Assembly (NCBI GenBank): GCA_032173965.1
Contig: CM063283.1
Span: 37,880,243-37,944,242, forward strand
Length of the DNA stretch: 64,000 bases
Direction of reading: 5' to 3'
Source of the DNA: Sitta carolinensis
Taxonomy: Eukaryota; Chordata; Aves; Passeriformes; Sittidae
Shown here piece after piece: positions 50,201 to 61,880 of this stretch. How positions within the stretch are numbered: position 1 is the stretch's first letter; each line of letters starts with the position of its first letter. Below the pieces are notes generated by a model that worked only from the letters and a program-made list of their open reading frames with translations, had not been told where the DNA came from and did not search any database. The translations under genes were made by a program, and so were the position numbers.

Positions 50201-52324
50201 GATGAATCAGTGCTGGCTTCTTATGGCTTGGGGGCAGCCATCCACAATGATGTGTTGCTGGGACCTTGGTCCATATTATTGATTATCCATGGAACTTGAG
50301 CAGTTTACCTGGTCAGATGAATGCTGACACCACTACAGGAAAGGTCAGGCATCTCTGTCAGGTCTGTGAAGAGACTGTTTCCTTGTAGAAATCTGTTAGT
50401 ACTGAATTCTTGCAATATGTGCTCTCAGTGAAGGCATTTATTGCATGCAGTACTTCTGACTCCTATATTCTTTTCCTGTATACAATGTGATGACAGTGAA
50501 GAAAGAGGAAACTGTGTCTGTATATCTTCCCAGGCCCACCAGAACATCCTTTATATGTTTTCCTTTGACAATCCCATCTCTCCCTAGTTAGCCCCTCTCC
50601 TCCAGTCAGTCTTATATTATAGGTCTTCTTCCACCTTACAGAACAAAATTGGAAAACACTACCATCCTACGTGGTGCTCCATGACAGAGCAATTTTCAGC
50701 TGCCAGCATCTGTGGACTCTTAGAGTAAGAAGTTAAGCATGTAAATCATCAGCTACACTGTACTGTATATAGATATTGCAATATTTATTGTCTGAACATA
50801 TGTGATATCTGCATGATCAGCCTAATTGTTTTTGGCTGTGACAGATGGGAACTGGGGTGTCCAGGTGTGCTGGGTTTTGTGAACTTTCTGCTTCTGTAAG
50901 ACTAGAAGCTGTGACTTCTCAGAATTGTCTTAGAGAGGCAACAGCATTTTGTCCATGAAAATTGAATGTTCTGCTTTCTAGATAGTTCATCTGGGGTTAG
51001 GGGAAAGAGGTCTTGCTAGTAGAGAAGAAAAAATAAACTTCCAAGGTTTGTGTTTTTATACAAAGCAATGTAATGATGGATTTGAAGAAAGAGCAAGACT
51101 GAGCAGAAATGTAGGGAGAATGAGGAAGAGGAGGAGGTGGTTTTAGTGTGATGCCCTGCAGCATTTTTTTTTTGTTGTTGTATTGTCAACTTGATAAAGC
51201 TGAGTCACCTGAATCACTTCAGCTGAAGGCTGTCTATCCATAATATCTTCCATTGTGTAAATAGGGAAGTAGGATGTCTGCCTTTAGGCAGCTATCTCAT
51301 GATGAAATGCAGTTTTGAAAAAGCACTAGCCTAAACTGAGTTCTTTATTTTTAGGCAACTGAATCACATCCCAAGAGCAACTAATGTGGAAGTAGTAGTG
51401 GTCATTGTGAGCCAAAGAATCGCACCGCAATCTCTCTCAAATTTCCTACAATGAATATGAGAAGAGTACATTACAGGATCACAATAATATGGTTGATGTA
51501 CTATGGAATCTTGAAGGAAAAGAATCATGGGGGAATAATATCAGGAAAAATATTCCTTATGAGTTTAACAATTAGCAACTGAGAGGAGCTACAAAGTCTC
51601 TGAGTCCTACTTAGATATTGCATGTCAGAAATGTTATAAAGTGATGCCAATTAATGCATTATAGATGCTGTACAGCCATCACATCTCTTATTATCACATT
51701 TTCACTTGCTGCATTCGGCTAGAATCTGGAACAGTGACATTTAAAACTAATCTATTGGGAGAAATGCTTCTAAGTCTAAAATTAAAATTGTGTGTATGTT
51801 TCAGGAGTTCGGTTGGGAAGCAAGATATTGTCTAGCATCTAAATATGTAATTAAACAAAGGCTCCTTAATTATACTATGCCTATTAACTCATACCTATAA
51901 TAAATGCCCATCTTTAAATATTTATATGAATGAATTCATGTTGCTGAATAATGTACTTCAAATGATTTCTGTTTAAAACAAAACCATTACTGTGCATATT
52001 GCCATTGTAAATCTGGAGAGGTGGTAATAACTCAGTGGATTGCAGGGCTTAGGGGTCTTTTTTGAAGATGGACAAGTACAAATTATATTAGTGTAATTTT
52101 ATGTCAAGTTTTATGTTAATGAGGATGACTGAGAATGCCTTGCAATAGGGAACCAAGAGATCTATTTGAGGGGACTGTTCTCAATAGAATATTATTTCAG
52201 CTTTTGGTCAAAGCAGGCCTTGTCATTGCAGACCTGGAAGCCTCAAGGCAGATAAATGTTTCTCCTGTCTGATTTTTCAGTATATCCAATCTTGTTTCCA
52301 GCTACAGTGAGGAGATATATTCAG

Positions 52325-52326
<2 letters not shown>
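44283..52326. other. 8 kb of AT-rich sequence almost free of recognised repeats
   Basis: The longest stretch without CR1, LTR or long microsatellite. Small features are an A14 run at 48962-48975 and T-rich tracts near 45310 and 51170. A GC-richer patch at about 50100-50350 carries one frame of roughly 50 codons after a stop at 50134 (fragment TTRSKHFLFRLDESVLASYG). I do not recognise it. No gene can be supported. Confidence 0.45.

Positions 52327-52377
<51 letters not shown>
52327..52377. repeat. (TA)n microsatellite, about 25 units, uninterrupted
   Basis: About 50 bp of pure alternating TA. It is self-complementary and can extrude as a cruciform. It is expected to be length-polymorphic. Confidence 0.95.
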
Positions 52378-52380
<3 letters not shown>

Positions 52381-52993
52381 ACATCCAGATGATAACAGTT
52401 AAGCTGTTATGATTCTGTTATTCTCATGTCCACAGCACCAGTGGAAGACTTTGTTAGTTTCTCTCTTGTTTGTGAAATAGCATGAAAAATAATTTGCAAG
52501 TTAGACTCAAATTTGCTCTTCAGCTATAATTGCTGTATAACAGGGTATGAGTTCTGAGCTTTTGTGCAACACCCAATGCACTTAAGTCATTAGTTCTTGG
52601 TGTGGTCCACAAATTCCCTGTGAATCTATCTGCATTGTTGAGATAATGGACTGACAGGAGGGAAGTTTATTACTGGAATCTTAGTCATCTTCCCACAAAA
52701 ACCTTTGACTAATTTGCAGAGGACATCTCCAGGTCGGAATTTCAAACTGTCCTAAGATTTTCTCAGGTGAAATATGTTGTCTATAGCAGTCTATATGTGC
52801 AAAGTATTGACCAACACCTTGGGTGAAAAACATGTCCTTTTCCAAAACTCCAAATGGTTCCTGTGCAGAACTGACTAACCTTTGAGTAAATAGGAACCCT
52901 GTAAGCAGTCACTATAAGTTGTTGATGCAGATACAGAAATGGTCAAGTGTGACAATCTCTTGTGCCTACCGAGGATAAGCAGATGTTTCACAT

Positions 52994-53215
52994 GTGATGA
53001 AAGGATTGGATCGTGCATATCCTGGTCACGTGGTCACGGATGTCAGGGAGCAGCAAAGAGCAGAGCAGCTCCCTGAGCTGGGCTGGAGCCCTGGGTGGCC
53101 ATGGCATAAGCTGTGGGCAGTCATGGACAGCACCAGTCCCACAGCAGAGCAGGGCTGGAGGCATTCCTGGAGGATGCAGGTAAGGCTGCTGGGGCAACAA
53201 ATGCAGTGACTCACC
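52994..53215. other. GC-rich patch of unknown nature
   Basis: About 220 bp with clearly raised GC in AT-rich surroundings, rich in cagagcag and ctggag words, with a gatgcag|gtaagg splice-donor-like site near 53178. One + frame (71 codons, Trp- and Gln-rich) and two - frames are open across it. None resembles a known domain. It could be an ERV or other repeat fragment I cannot name, or an exon-like relic. Confidence 0.3.
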
Positions 53216-53271
53216 ATCATGTTTGAGATTCCCCCAGTAGTGTTACTCAATGCAAGGATCTTAATACTCAG

Positions 53272-53323
53272 GCTTTTTTTGTTTTTTTGTTTGTTTTTTT
53301 TTTTTCCTTTTTTTTTTTTTCTT
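53272..53323. repeat. T-rich low-complexity tract
   Basis: Runs of 7 to 14 T broken by single G or CC. On the - strand this gives a Lys-rich frame of no significance. Confidence 0.9.
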
Positions 53324-53489
53324 TTCTGTGCAATACTTAAGCACTTCTGAAAAAGTACATTATCAGAGTCAGCACTGGACAATAAGGAAAAATCAATGGA
53401 GAAAGCCTGGCATGTAATCAGAAAGATGCTAACTCTCAAATTTCTATTTTATTTGAGACATTTATATTTTTACAGGTCTACTTCTAGGT

Positions 53490-53534
53490 AAAAAAATAAA
53501 AAAAACACAAAAAAAACAAAACAAAACAAAAAAA
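53490..53534 (+). repeat. A-rich tract with AAAAC units
   Basis: A-runs separated by T or C and four AAAAC-like units, of the same type as at 7021. Confidence 0.88.
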
Positions 53535-54538
53535 TCTTACCGGGTAGCTTTGCCCTTTCTTCTGTTTAGGTTTTTCTGTTGTTAAGTGGCATGATTATTT
53601 CTTTATATTTATATTTGCTGATTACATTTAATAGTGAACATTGTTTTTTTTTTCTTTATTTTTACCATTCTTTCTGAAAATGAGGGAGGGGCTTATTATT
53701 TTTAGCCATCTATTTTATTTTTTACTAGACAATTTTTTTAAATCTTATGATTTAAAAAAAGAACCATTTTTAATGTAAAGTCTGTGAAGTATTAAGTAAG
53801 CAAATACAATATCCCATGAATGTATGACACACAAGAAAAATTTCTTTCAACTTTTGAAACATAGATTGTTAGTAATATAATCAATGATATCCATAATTCA
53901 TATTCTGAAATAAATACATTGAGATGACCTTATTACAGTCAATATTTTACTGCAAGACTTCAATAATGTATAAATTATCTAAGGTTACTGGTGTGCCGTA
54001 TTACTAAGCCTGTTACAAAGTTGTGCAAATAAAGCCCACATGGAATTAGAAAACCAAATAGTAATCATGAAGCACAGCCAAATTTTCTCCCAAACTTTTC
54101 CAGCAAATTTGCATGCAGGTATCAAATACCAGAATGTGTGTTGCCTTCCTAATCTATTGATTCTTTTGATTGCCTTAAGTTTAGTCTATAGAGTAAGAAT
54201 AGAATTCAACTTCTGAGATAATAGCTTCAACTAACACAAACTTTGCTTGTTATGATCTAACCCTATCCTTCATGAGATATTTCATATTTATATCTCTATG
54301 ATTAGCAGACTTGTTTTACCATTCAGATAAAAATACAAGCAAAATACAAAGCTAAACTTAATTTTGTCTCTTTTGAGTTGTTTTGGTTTTTTGTTTGTGC
54401 TTTAGATTTTTGGAGCGATTGATTTCTACTTTATCTTCATCCTTTCTTTCTGTCATTGACAAAAAAGCATAAAGCTTTTATCAGCAATAAATTGTTACTT
54501 TCAGCTGTCTTAAGGTATCTAAGTACAGGTCTGTACTT

Positions 54539-55032
54539 AGAATCATAGAATTCTTTAGGTAGAAAAGCCCTTTAAGATCAAAGTCTGATCACTTACAGCA
54601 CTGTCAAGTCCATCACTAAATCATGTCCCTAAGCATCACAGCTACACATTTTTTTACATATCTCCAGGACTGGTGACTCAGTCACTTCCCTTGGCATCCT
54701 GTTTCACTGCTTGGCAACATGTTGGGTGAAGAAATATTTTCTAATATTAAACTTGAATTTCCCCTAGTCCAACTTGACATCATTTCATCTTGTTATCACT
54801 TGTTATTTGGGAGAAAAAAACGATCACCACCTAGCTAGATTCTTCTTTTAGATAGCTGTAGAAGGCAATCAGGTGTCCCCTGTACCTCCTTTCCTCCAGT
54901 TGAAAGAACTGAAATTCCTTTAGATGCTCCTCATTTTGCCCCAGCCACTTCACTAGCTCTGCTGTCCTTCTCTGGACATGCTTTGGGCACCCCAGTGCGT
55001 TCTTGTAGTAAGGGGCTCTCACAGACTGGGTG
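54539..55032 (-). mobile_element. CR1 LINE 3'-end fragment
   Basis: Reverse-complement CR1. It starts at the 3' terminus (agaatcatagaattctttag at 54539), passes 'gtgaagaaatattttctaat' (about 54725) and 'gctgtagaaggcaatcaggt' (about 54853), and ends after 'gtccttctctggacatgctt' (about 54963) and 'ttcttgtagtaaggggctct' (about 55000). The 70-codon (-) frame at 54831-55043 is a remnant of this region. After about 55032 the CR1 match stops and reappears as RT sequence at 55588. Confidence 0.88.
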
Positions 55033-55587
55033 ATAAACATCACTCATTGGAGCAAAGAAGCAATATACTTTATTGATATAAAATAGTGAGTTGGACAACT
55101 TTAATGGCAAATGAGACAGAAGTTTAACAAGATTTGATGACAAGGTACATTTGATTACTTACTACATAGGGTGAGATAAAAATATCAGCAAGACCCTCTC
55201 AAGTCAAGAAGTTTTGAAATAAGTCTTTTGCTTATTGAATTCTTTCTCAGGGAGTGATCTAGGTATGGCTGGATTCAACCCTAGTCCCTTACTTGCTCAA
55301 AGGCTTATGACTAAAGGATTAGATTTGCAAAATCATTCCTTTATGAAACTCAGCTAAGAATTCAAACTCTAGCAAGCTAGTAATCTCTTTTCAAGGATCT
55401 GATGTGGCAAGGAATCAGCCTCACAGAGCAACCTTGAGAACCAGCCCTAATAAAAGGGAGATCCTGGCATGTAGTCCATGGTTGTGCAGGAAGTTTCAAT
55501 GGGTCCTGAGCTGTCCACTATTTGTAGAGTAATTATTGACCTATAGTCATATCTGCATACCAACAAGAGATCTGGGTCACTGCCATG
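55033..55587 (-). mobile_element. Possible LTR or other insertion between two CR1 parts
   Basis: About 555 bp that is not CR1, flanked on both sides by same-orientation CR1. It begins TGATAAACATCACTC and contains tttattgatataaa at about 55069, which would be AATAAA on the - strand near one end, as in avian ERV LTRs. No matching target duplication was found at the edges, so the boundaries and class are tentative. It may instead be host DNA between two separate CR1 insertions. Confidence 0.35.
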
Positions 55588-55755
55588 TTGCTGTTGGTCA
55601 CCTTGTCATAGAAGGAGATCAGGTTGGTCAGGTTGCCTTTCATAAAGCCATGATGCCTTAGTGTGATCAGCTAGTTATCATGTATGTGCCATGTGAAGGC
55701 ACTCAAGATGATCTTGAGTAGAGTTTTATATTGGCACTGAAATAAGTGCAAATAT
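55588..55755 (-). mobile_element. CR1 LINE RT fragment
   Basis: On the - strand this reads HHGFMKGNLTNLISFYDKVTNSN (in the region 55589-55660), matching the conserved CR1 HGFxKGKSCLTNLIxFYDxVT block between RT motifs. It continues upstream of that block to about 55755 ('ggcactcaagatgatcttga' at 55697). The block lies well upstream of the part at 54539-55032 in a full-length CR1, so the RT palm between them has been lost. Confidence 0.85.
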
Positions 55756-56027
55756 AAAATTTGCCATTTTTTGTCACAGCAAATCTACTATCTGAAAGTT
55801 CAAATTTATTTATTTATAGTCATTTCATGCCCATTTGTTCTGGCACCAACATTTATCCCCTACCTTTAATAACTATTATTTTTATGCTCTATCTTTTAGT
55901 ACTATCTTTTCAAGCTTTATTTTATCTGTTTTAAGTGCTAGTACCCCTTGTAGCTGCTACACCTCAACATAACTTTTATAGTCTCCAGTCAAGTCATCTG
56001 TCTCTGGGCACAAGTCTACATTAGGAA

Positions 56028-56645
56028 GAAGACTGGCTTGAAAGCAACACTGCATAAAGGGATCTGCGGGTGCCAATCTGGGGCAAGCTCAATAGGAGCC
56101 AGCAGTGTGCCCTGGCAGCTGAGATGACAAAATGCATCCTGGGGTGCATCAGGCAAAGCATAACCAGTCAGTCAAAAGAGGTGATTATCCATCATCCTGG
56201 ATTCAGCATTGCCGCAGCCTCGCTCTGGAGGGCTGTGTGCAGTTCTGGGCCACATAGTGTTAAGGTAGTCCAGTGCATCCAGAGGAGTTGGAAGAAATTT
56301 CATCAGAGGAGCAGCAGAGGTCTTTGTGTAGTTCAGAGAAAAGGTGGCTGGGGGGTGACCTCATTGCTCCTTACAGCTTCCTGAGGAGAGGAAGAGGGAG
56401 GTGCTGAGCTCTTGTCCTTGGTATCTAGTGATAGAATGCATTTCTTTTCCAAAAGAGTGGTCAAACACTGGGACAGGCTTCCTAGAGAGGTGGTCAGTGC
56501 CCCAAGAATGTCAGTGTTTAAGAAGCATTTAAGCAATGACCTTAATAACTTTTGTTCAGTAGTAGTCATCAGGGAGTTGGTCTGGATGACTGCTGTAGAA
56601 ACCTTTCAACTGAAAGAGGGGATTCTGTTCCATTCCCTTTTCTAA
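56028..56645 (+). mobile_element. CR1 LINE 3' fragment
   Basis: Begins at 'gaagactggcttgaaagcaa' and runs through 'gagccagcagtgtgccctgg' (about 56095) and 'catcctggggtgcatcaggc' (about 56136). It then includes 'tgtgtgcagttctgggccac' (about 56237), 'gggaggtgctgagctcttgt' (about 56396) and the hypervariable end 'acctttcaactgaaagaggg'. The end resembles the CR1 subfamilies whose 3' terminus reads 'cccttccaactgaa' followed by attctat repeats. A frame shift separates the 104- and 77-codon (+) frames, both of which are remnants of the element. Confidence 0.85.
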
Positions 56646-58969
56646 ACCTTTGTATAATAATTCTGATATCTACTGGGAATAGAACGACACTTTTTATACT
56701 TTCCCTTCATTTTTGCCATGTCTGTATTAATTTGACAGAGTACAGTCATGGTCAAGGAAGTAATATTCTACTGATTATCTTTCAGTTAATTTAGTAGAAA
56801 CTCACTCCATCAGTTCCTATACGCATGACCCCACTAAATTTTGTCCCATTTATATTACTGTATTTTGGAAGTTCATCTCATTATTCCCTTATATAATATT
56901 CAGGTCTTGTTATATATTAGAGATGTTTCCAAAGAAATGGTAGACAGAGTTCAACAAAGACAGAATTATTGACTGCTATTTTTCTATTTTATTAATGTGA
57001 AAAAATAGAGAAATAATGAACATTAGTAAATATAAAACTAAAAATCTAACATTATTAGAAATAGTATCTTCCCTAAATGTAACCTTACTCTCTTTTCAAC
57101 TCCTGCACTATCTCTCCCAGTGTTACATCTGTTACGTAGCATTTCTAAGAAGCATATAGCTCTCATTCACTTATTTCACTACTCTGCCTAAGGATAAGAA
57201 CTATGATCCTAAGTCACTTCCACCACTAATTTTACAATTATGAGCTAGAGAGCATGAGTTAAAAAGTCGAATTTGCATTAATCTCTGTTCTTATTCATGC
57301 AGACTTGGAAGTTTACGCAGGATAGATTCAGTGTAATCCTTGCTAATGGATTTGATAAATACAAGAGCAAGCAGAGAGTCCCTTCAAGAAAAACCCTGCT
57401 AGGATAAACAGACTACAGGGTGTTTAAAGAACACAGTATCCTGACCGTGGCCTTGACATCCATTCCACTCCCCTTTTTATGGCGTAAAGCAGCAGTCCAT
57501 GATATCTTCTGATATGGAATATCAGAAGCTGGCAAATAAAATCTGCTTTGCAGGCAGACTCTTTTAACACACAGCTGATAAAGAAGAAACATCATTATGT
57601 ACTGTTATTCAGCCTGGGGCCTGTGTTAAAAATTCTTTCCAGAAAAGTCGAGATATTAAATGTTTAAAAATGGATGAGTGGGCATCTGTTTGTTGCTATT
57701 CATCATTTTTCTAATTTTCAAAAGCATTTTATGAGTGTCGGTACTCATGTCCTTAGCACTTATTGAAATAAATTTAAAATATAAAGAATGCTCTAGAACT
57801 AGAGTTTTTACTGGAGTAAAATTACACTTATGAAGGTATTAATTTTATCTTTAAAAATCATATAAAATGTTTCACCAAGTACTTATAAGAACTTAAAATG
57901 AATATGAATTCTCTTTAATAAAATATTTTTTGTTAAATGTTGGTAAATGCTTTCTGCTGTTCTTGAGTAAAGCTGACAAATGGATTTACATTGTTTCAAA
58001 TATTAATGCATAAACCCAAAGATCCAGTTCTTTTATAATATAAGATTAATTTTTAAAATAATTAATAAATAACATAGCTGTCAGGGTTTTGAGTATAGTT
58101 ACATTTTTAAAAATCAAAATAATCTATTTTCTAGGAAAATTTTTTAGGTAGGGTTGATTCGTTTTCCATCCTATTCTGTTACCATCAAAGTCTAATGAAA
58201 GTTCTGTAAAAGATTATGTAGCATAGATGAGTCCATAAAACCAAGTACTTCAGATACAAAGGACACCAGTAAATTAAAGGAGACACATAACTTAATTTTT
58301 TTCTGGGTTGTACTGGCATGCCTTTAGCTATGGACTACTGTCAAAATAAATATTAATCAGCTCCCCTGTAATAACACTCACTAAAATACTGCAGTTAGAT
58401 AGGATATGTTAAATATTTTGCATTTTGTTATTCTTAGAGTAATTTTGAATGCCATTTGAGAAGTATTTTGTTCAATATCTGTATTGGAGAGAAAAAAATT
58501 TGCAATTTGTTAATATGGCTTTTCAGACATTTTCTTTCCACTCTGCTTCCCAGTCAGAATGTTCTTTGATTTCTAAATCTGAAGGGACAGCATTACACAC
58601 TGAGAACAGGGTTGTTAAAAAAAATCCTTTTGCAAGTCATGACCAAATTACTGAATCTGTACCCCTACATGTTTTGGTTTGGTTTGGGTTGGGATTTTTC
58701 TTCCTTCCAGAAGTTATATGACACTGATGGCAGTGCTGATAACTACATGCTATCTGGTAATAACAAGCCATAGTGTCAATAGTTATGGAGTCAAATCTCC
58801 TGAACTGTTTGAGATGACATTGGCAGATAAAAAATACTTTAATCCCAGACATGTGTGCACTTTTAAAAGCTACATAACATTGCTGTCTCAAGGGGTAGAC
58901 TGGGAGGAATGTCAGATGGGTCAAAGCAGCAGTTACAGCTGTGCGGTGTGTGATCAGGGTCTCTGGGTG
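56646..58969. other. AT-rich sequence with no recognised gene
   Basis: No gene or repeat family recognised. Frames of 90-137 codons at 58449-59092 run into the pyrimidine-rich patch and have no domain. Confidence 0.45.
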
Positions 58970-59245
58970 TCACCTTCGTGCTTTTTTCTGCAGTCCCATC
59001 AGTCCTGTTTTGGGCCCTCTCCTCATGCACCCCAGGAATCTCTCTCCCCTCACCAATGTCTGTGTTCCTGCAGGTCTCCACCAGTGTCTTAGCAAGCACC
59101 CAGTCCCACCTGTCTCCAGGAGACTCTATCCCCATATGTCTCCCCAGCTGCCTCTCTGCAGCATGTTTCCTCACATACCTCTTCACATACATCTCCCAAA
59201 GTGTTTCTCCCCAGTGTGTCTCCCTCTTTCCTAAAGGCATGTGAG
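58970..59245 (+). repeat. Pyrimidine-rich, degenerate CTCCCC-type tract
   Basis: About 275 bp strongly enriched in C and T on the + strand, with recurring words such as gtctcc, ccccag, cccacc and catgt. It looks like a decayed minisatellite built on a gtgtctcccc-like unit, but no fixed period could be established. Low stop density leaves several frames open at once on both strands (97, 88 and 137 codons +, 125 codons -), none of them convincing. Confidence 0.5.
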
Positions 59246-61828
59246 CTAGAGCACGTGGGGATCCCCTGCCTGGCTGCAGTTTGGGGTGCAGTGGGATATT
59301 TACAGCAGCTTCAATTGAACCCTAGGATCTCCTCCTTTCCGAGCACCTGGCATCTCCCAGCTACCCAAACCTGCCACTTAGGTCCAATACATGAACATTT
59401 AACATCATTAGATCTTCCTCTTTTTTCCTTCCCTCCACACTTTTTTCAGAGCTCAGTCTCATACTTTGTTGCTAAGATTTAAGACTTTCTTAGTGGATGA
59501 TGATTTTCATTGTTTCTACTGTATGTGAAATAGTGACTTTTTCCTTGTAGTAGGCAGGTTTACTGCTTTTATTCACTTGTAAGTTATCTACTTCCTGATC
59601 TGAAAAGGAGGGATTGGGTTGTGTTTTTTTTTTTCTTTTTCTTCCAAACACATAACTTTCCTTAAAGCAACAAAATTTCACCTTTTGAGTCAATCCAAAA
59701 AGGTGCTTTAGAGGAAAGCATTAGCAGCCAGAGCTAAAGGCAGGATAGAAGATTGAATATTGTTAAGGTTACTAGCATTAGTATTTTGCAAATACTTGAG
59801 AGAGATGTTTTGGCTGTTTTTTTTCATGGATAAGATCGAGGTGGAAAAATGCAGTGCTAAATGATATTTTTTAACTTTTTAAGCATATCAGATAGTTTTT
59901 ATATATATATATTTTAAAAGTAAGACAGATTAAAAAAAGGAAAAGGGAAAAATTCTTGTTCAGATTTGACTGGAGCATAACTACTAAATAGATTCTTGGT
60001 ATAACGTCTCTGGTTAAGTATACATAATCACCTTGTTTATGAATTTCTTGCTTAATATTTTGTGAACATCAAACTCAAATAAAATTAAAACAAAGCAAGC
60101 GGGATGTGAAATTCTAAAAAGCATCCTTCCTTGCTCCTAAAGGTAGCTTTTGTTTTGTTTCTCTCATGATACCTGTCTTTAGTTTTTGATGGTTGGCTTA
60201 GAGAAGCTGTAAATGGCCGACAAGTTCTTTTTACATTTATTTAGATTCCAGCTGGGACTTCATGTGTGAATTAGTTTGAGGCCAAGATAGTGAACAAAAC
60301 CATGAAATATCAAGTGCTTTCTTAGCATTGGAGGCCACCTTTTACAGACATTATGTATAAAGTCAATTAAACAGTCAATAAATATTCTGCACCTGTCAAA
60401 AGTTTAAGAAACCCTTACTGTCAGATGCAGCTTCATATGCATTGTATAAAGATGTGTATGCATTAAAGGAAAACTGAAGTGTTCTATGTGAAGCAGCTTT
60501 ACAGAGCTTTCTCTCTGCTTCCTGTCTTTCTGACTCACCTGTTTCCTAGAGAGTCCTAAGAACATGAGCATATGGAATTTTCTTCATCTTTGTGTAAACC
60601 CGTAAACCCCTTATTTATATAATGAGGATTTAAACTATGAATTGAAAATGTTAATTTTACATTTCCAGAAGCTCACCAGCCCTAAAGAAAAGAGATTTGA
60701 CAAATCCTCCCTACAGAATGACTGTGAAATTCTAGTTCTGGGGTTTTGCTCTAAGTGAAAAAGTCAGGAAGACAACTAATTTTTAATTAGTTCTCCCCAT
60801 TTGGGAGATCATCTGATTTTACTTGCAGAATTAGCAAGTGAAATCACTCAAGAGCTGCCATGTAAATGTCCCCAACCCCTAGGGATTCAGTATATTAAAC
60901 GAGTTCAGTGTTAACCTGGAAACATTTTATTGATTTTAAATGAGAGCAGTTATGATATTTGGAGGAAATCATTAAATTGAAATAATTATTTTGATTCCAT
61001 TCTTGATCATTGATGATGGAAATTAAACGTGTACATCTCTTTTATGCAGAAAAGAGGACAATTTCTGTCCCCCTCCTGTATTTTGCTAATTATAATAAAT
61101 AACTTAAATTAATTCCAGCCAAATTTTGTAGTGTTTTCTGAAATGAAAAACTTGCAGGACATATCAGAGAATATAAAAAAGGCCTTAACTCTTTTTCTTC
61201 TTGATTTTTTTTAAACTTCTTTACCTAACTTATACTTAGTATGAAATTTTATTGAAACAATTTAGAAAAAATATTCTGAGATTTTGTTAATTGGTTTATT
61301 TTTCCGATGTCATTTAAGTATTCAAATTCAACTGTATTTCTATGGCAAATTTTCAGCCCTCGATTTGATTACAAATGTAGACCATTCCAGGAGTATCAGT
61401 ATGGAAACACATTTACTGCAAGATTTACAATGCTTATGTAAATTCTAAATGACTGCACCCTGGAGCCATACAGACAACTGTCACATATTTGAAGTTCAGC
61501 CCTCCAAAAGTTCCCAAATAAGGACCCCAGCCTTACCAGCCTGACTAGCCCTACAGAACTGTCATTCTTATCACTCATCCTTCTATTACTTGAGAACAAA
61601 CAATGCCCGGAGATAAGCAGAGATTTGAGTACCTATGCTTCTCAGTCATTATTTCATGAATTTTACTGCTAATGAAAAAGGCTTACTTAAAAAGAATCAA
61701 GCATTTCCAGATAAATATTAAGACTGAAAACTAGTTAATGTAAAAATTCACCACTAATGACACACTGTTTTTTAATGTATACATATATGTACGCACATAT
61801 GCCTACGGATTCATACACAATCTTAAGC
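59246..61828. other. AT-rich sequence with no recognised gene
   Basis: Includes a short GGGGATCCCC palindrome near 59260 and an imperfect 12-bp hairpin at 60815-60845 (gattttacttgc / gcaagtgaaatc, one mismatch, 7-base loop). No gene recognised. Confidence 0.45.
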
Positions 61829-61880
61829 TCATAGAACCCTTTAGGTTAGAAATTACTTTTAAGATCATTGAGTCCAGTAA
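61829..61880 (-). mobile_element. CR1 LINE terminal tail remnant
   Basis: Fifty-two bp matching the reverse complement of the CR1 3' end: ctcatagaaccctttaggtt, then aagatcattgagtccagt. The remainder of the element is absent. Confidence 0.75.

Larger units (their letters stand above)
52378..54538. other. AT-rich sequence with a GC-rich patch and T/A-rich tracts
   Basis: Contains the GC-rich patch at 52994-53215 and low-complexity tracts at 53272-53323 and 53490-53534, listed separately. Otherwise nothing recognised. Confidence 0.45.

Noticed and set aside
53026..53439. 137-codon - strand frame with a long Lys-rich middle
   Set aside because: The Lys-rich part is the translated T-rich tract, and the rest lies in the GC-rich patch without conserved features.
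58679..59482. Frames of 88-137 codons on both strands
   Set aside because: Several frames are open at once in a pyrimidine-rich tract, which reflects low stop frequency rather than coding.
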